DNA of 64,000 bases from Glycine soja. Taxonomy: Eukaryota > Streptophyta > Magnoliopsida > Fabales > Fabaceae. Below are positions 62,351-64,000 of this stretch, piece by piece. Positions within the stretch are counted from its first letter, which is position 1, and the number at the start of each line of letters is the position of its first letter. Location of the stretch: assembly GCF_004193775.1 (NCBI RefSeq), contig NC_041019.1:17455020-17519019 (forward strand), in the 5' to 3' direction. A program made the translations under genes and the position numbers. The notes below the pieces were generated by a model that was not told the DNA's origin, made no database searches, and saw nothing but the letters and a program-made list of their open reading frames with translations.

Positions 62351-63137
62351 GAGCTGGTCACACTTTCTTTCATCTGTTATGTCTACAACTGATGAAAAAA
62401 AAAATTATTCTACATCGGTTATAAATATAATCGATGTAATCGATCGTAGGTATAACGATGTAAAAAAATACAACGGCCAAACAAGAAGCGTGATTCTACT
62501 ACAGGACAAAAATAAGTATAAAGTGCCACTCAGGATGACATATCTTGTATCTTAGGTGACAAAAATAAACCATACGATGTAAATAGTTTTGAAATTAATC
62601 TATTTGTGTAAATATTTTTTTAATACCACTTTTGTAAAAAGGTCTAATATTACACTCATACAAGAAAAAAAAAACTAACTGCATTTTTTATAGTAAAGTA
62701 AAAAATGTACCCATAAATAACCGATAATCAAGTAATTAAATAGGAATTAATTATTTTGATGAAGACTTTAGTGGAGATTAGTTAATGTGATGAAGGATAT
62801 TACCCTGTTAACCAGCAGATTTCTTCTAGTGAACTTATCCAATGTGTTTTGGCCAACTCACATTATGCCTATTCAAGAAGTTTCACTTTCCTAGCCGCCT
62901 CAACCAAGACTAAAATATTGAACTTTTCAATATTTGTAAACACAAAAAATATGTCTAATTCAATAATATATTTTAACATACTTTCTAATCACCACAAATT
63001 TAACATAGTGGAAATTTTGTAATAATGTTGCATAAAGACAACGACGGTCTCTATTGATGACCGTCTTCGTTCCCTGAGATAAAAGTGCCCTAGACGCGCT
63101 TGCAGCCGAAAACCATCAATCTGCTGTTGCTCCACCT
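62351..63137. other. Spacer, no gene recognised
   Basis: TACATCGGTTATAAATATAATCGATGT at 62,402 is a lone hairpin of the CACTA subterminal type. Otherwise AT-rich sequence. Confidence 0.4.
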
Positions 63138-63971
63138 TCGATGATGCCAACCCTATTCGTTTGGTGTCGGACTTGGAGTCGCAAGTGCTGGACGTGATCA
63201 GGCAGAGCCACCACGCTCTCTCCTTCGCCTGCTTCGCTTGTCGCCACGACAAGTGCTACCATTCTGTCGACGAGATCCGCAACGGCTTCCGGATCTTCTC
63301 TAATAATCTTAAACTCATCAGATCCACCAACAGGAGGTCTCTCACCAATCTTATGTTCCTCAGTCACTGAATCACTAATTCACTCTCTTCTCATCCTCAC
63401 TTTGATTTTGACTGAATGTGCAATTGTAAATTCTGGACTCGCAGATTTTGCTGACTAGATTTGGGAGGAGTTCACCAGACACAAGCTTGGCGCTCCTCAG
63501 AATTGCTCTGCCACGCTCAAAGGCAACCACAGGCTCACCGATGTTGTTCTTCTTGACGAGGTAGTTTCGCCGACTCTATCTGTTACTGCTTCATTTCGTG
63601 TAATTAATGAACTTCAAACGTCAACTGAATAATGCGCATTTTGGAAAATGGGAACCTGTACAAGGGAATTGTGATTAGAATAAAATGATGTGAATATCTG
63701 ATCATGTAACCGAGTAGATAGAGATTGCATTGCATAGAAGTAGAATGTGGCATTGGCATACTTGTTGTATGAGTTGTATTTCCTGCCATGCTACACAACT
63801 GGCTTTTCATATATGATTAAACCATCACTGTAGTGATTCCTTCATTTTATATGCATGGGTCATTTTAGCATATTCTTTCTTTCTTGTGTGCATGCAGAAA
63901 GACTGGAGAAAAGAAGGTATAGTCAACCATGTTAAAGATCAAGGCAACTGCAGATCTTCCTGGACATTCAG
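63138..63971 (+). pseudogene. Aleurain-type papain-family cysteine protease, partial
   Basis: Exon 1 (63,138-63,368) reads FDDANPIRLVSDLESQVLDV, then FRIFSNNLKLIRSTNRRSLT, the inhibitory propeptide. Exon 2 (63,445-63,560) reads WEEFTRHKLGAPQNCSATLK and GNHRLTDVV, with a TAG at the usual Trp. Exon 3 (from 63,898) reads KDWRKEGIVNHVKDQGNC, then RSSWTF. Intact family members have GSCWTF there, so the catalytic Cys is Ser and its neighbour Gly is Arg. The signal peptide is missing, exon 1 ends in a stop, and the rest is beyond the window. Intact relatives are vacuolar aminopeptidase/endopeptidases. Confidence 0.85.
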
Positions 63972-64000
63972 GTTGCTTTTTGAGGTTGAGAAACTGTTTG

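Noticed and set aside
62396..62520. Fourth CACTA end
   Set aside because: Only one hairpin of the ACATCGGTTAT type and no CACTA terminus or duplication could be fixed.

Overview
The window is plant nuclear DNA. It is AT-rich, with long GT-AG introns and dense nested transposons. The repeat types point to a legume, most likely soybean (Glycine): CACTA elements with ACATCGGTT subterminal hairpins, LTRs carrying GTAATCGATTAC or GCTTAGCGAG motifs, and a FAR1-like MULE. The organism call is inference from the repeats and from the conserved proteins.

There is one clearly functional-looking host gene. The + strand from the left edge to about 8.9 kb holds the last 18 coding exons of an ALA3-type phospholipid flippase (P4-ATPase), open throughout. 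One intron appears to use a GC donor and holds a miniature LTR element (TRIM).

From 9 to 25.6 kb almost everything is mobile or viral debris. It includes a decayed endogenous pararetrovirus (Caulimoviridae, minus strand, about 12.05-18.3 kb) that begins at a TA repeat and is interrupted by a gypsy-type LTR. It also includes another large LTR (18.3-19.98 kb), a dead MULE transposase gene (20.0-21.5 kb), a proline-rich-protein relic and a solo LTR with TTTTT target duplication (24.2-25.6 kb).

From 26.3 to 64 kb the window is a mosaic of gene fragments and nested CACTA transposons. Fragments of CIP1, a pollen receptor kinase, the AGPase large subunit, U2AF65 and an HMA metal ATPase lie left of a probable 29-kb CACTA element (31,683-60,858, TSD TTT). 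That element contains a second, well-bounded 20.75-kb CACTA element (37,772-58,523, TSD TCA). The inner element carries its own transposase genes: a TNP2-like gene with three in-frame stops, and a multi-exon gene with a Ulp1-like C-terminus. Both elements hold captured host exons: NAA15, NRG2/DUF632 and XRCC1 in the outer one; RPS11, an LRR receptor kinase, BPS1 and a berberine-bridge-like enzyme in the inner one. The inner element also holds a 459-bp-arm perfect-centre palindrome and a solo LTR.

On the far side of the 29-kb insertion, the U2AF65 C-terminal exons and a later AGPase exon reappear on the same strand and in the same order. This implies an AGPase-U2AF-AGPase chimera that was later split. 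A third CACTA terminus follows at 62,350. An aleurain-type cysteine protease pseudogene, with the catalytic Cys replaced by Ser, runs off the right edge.
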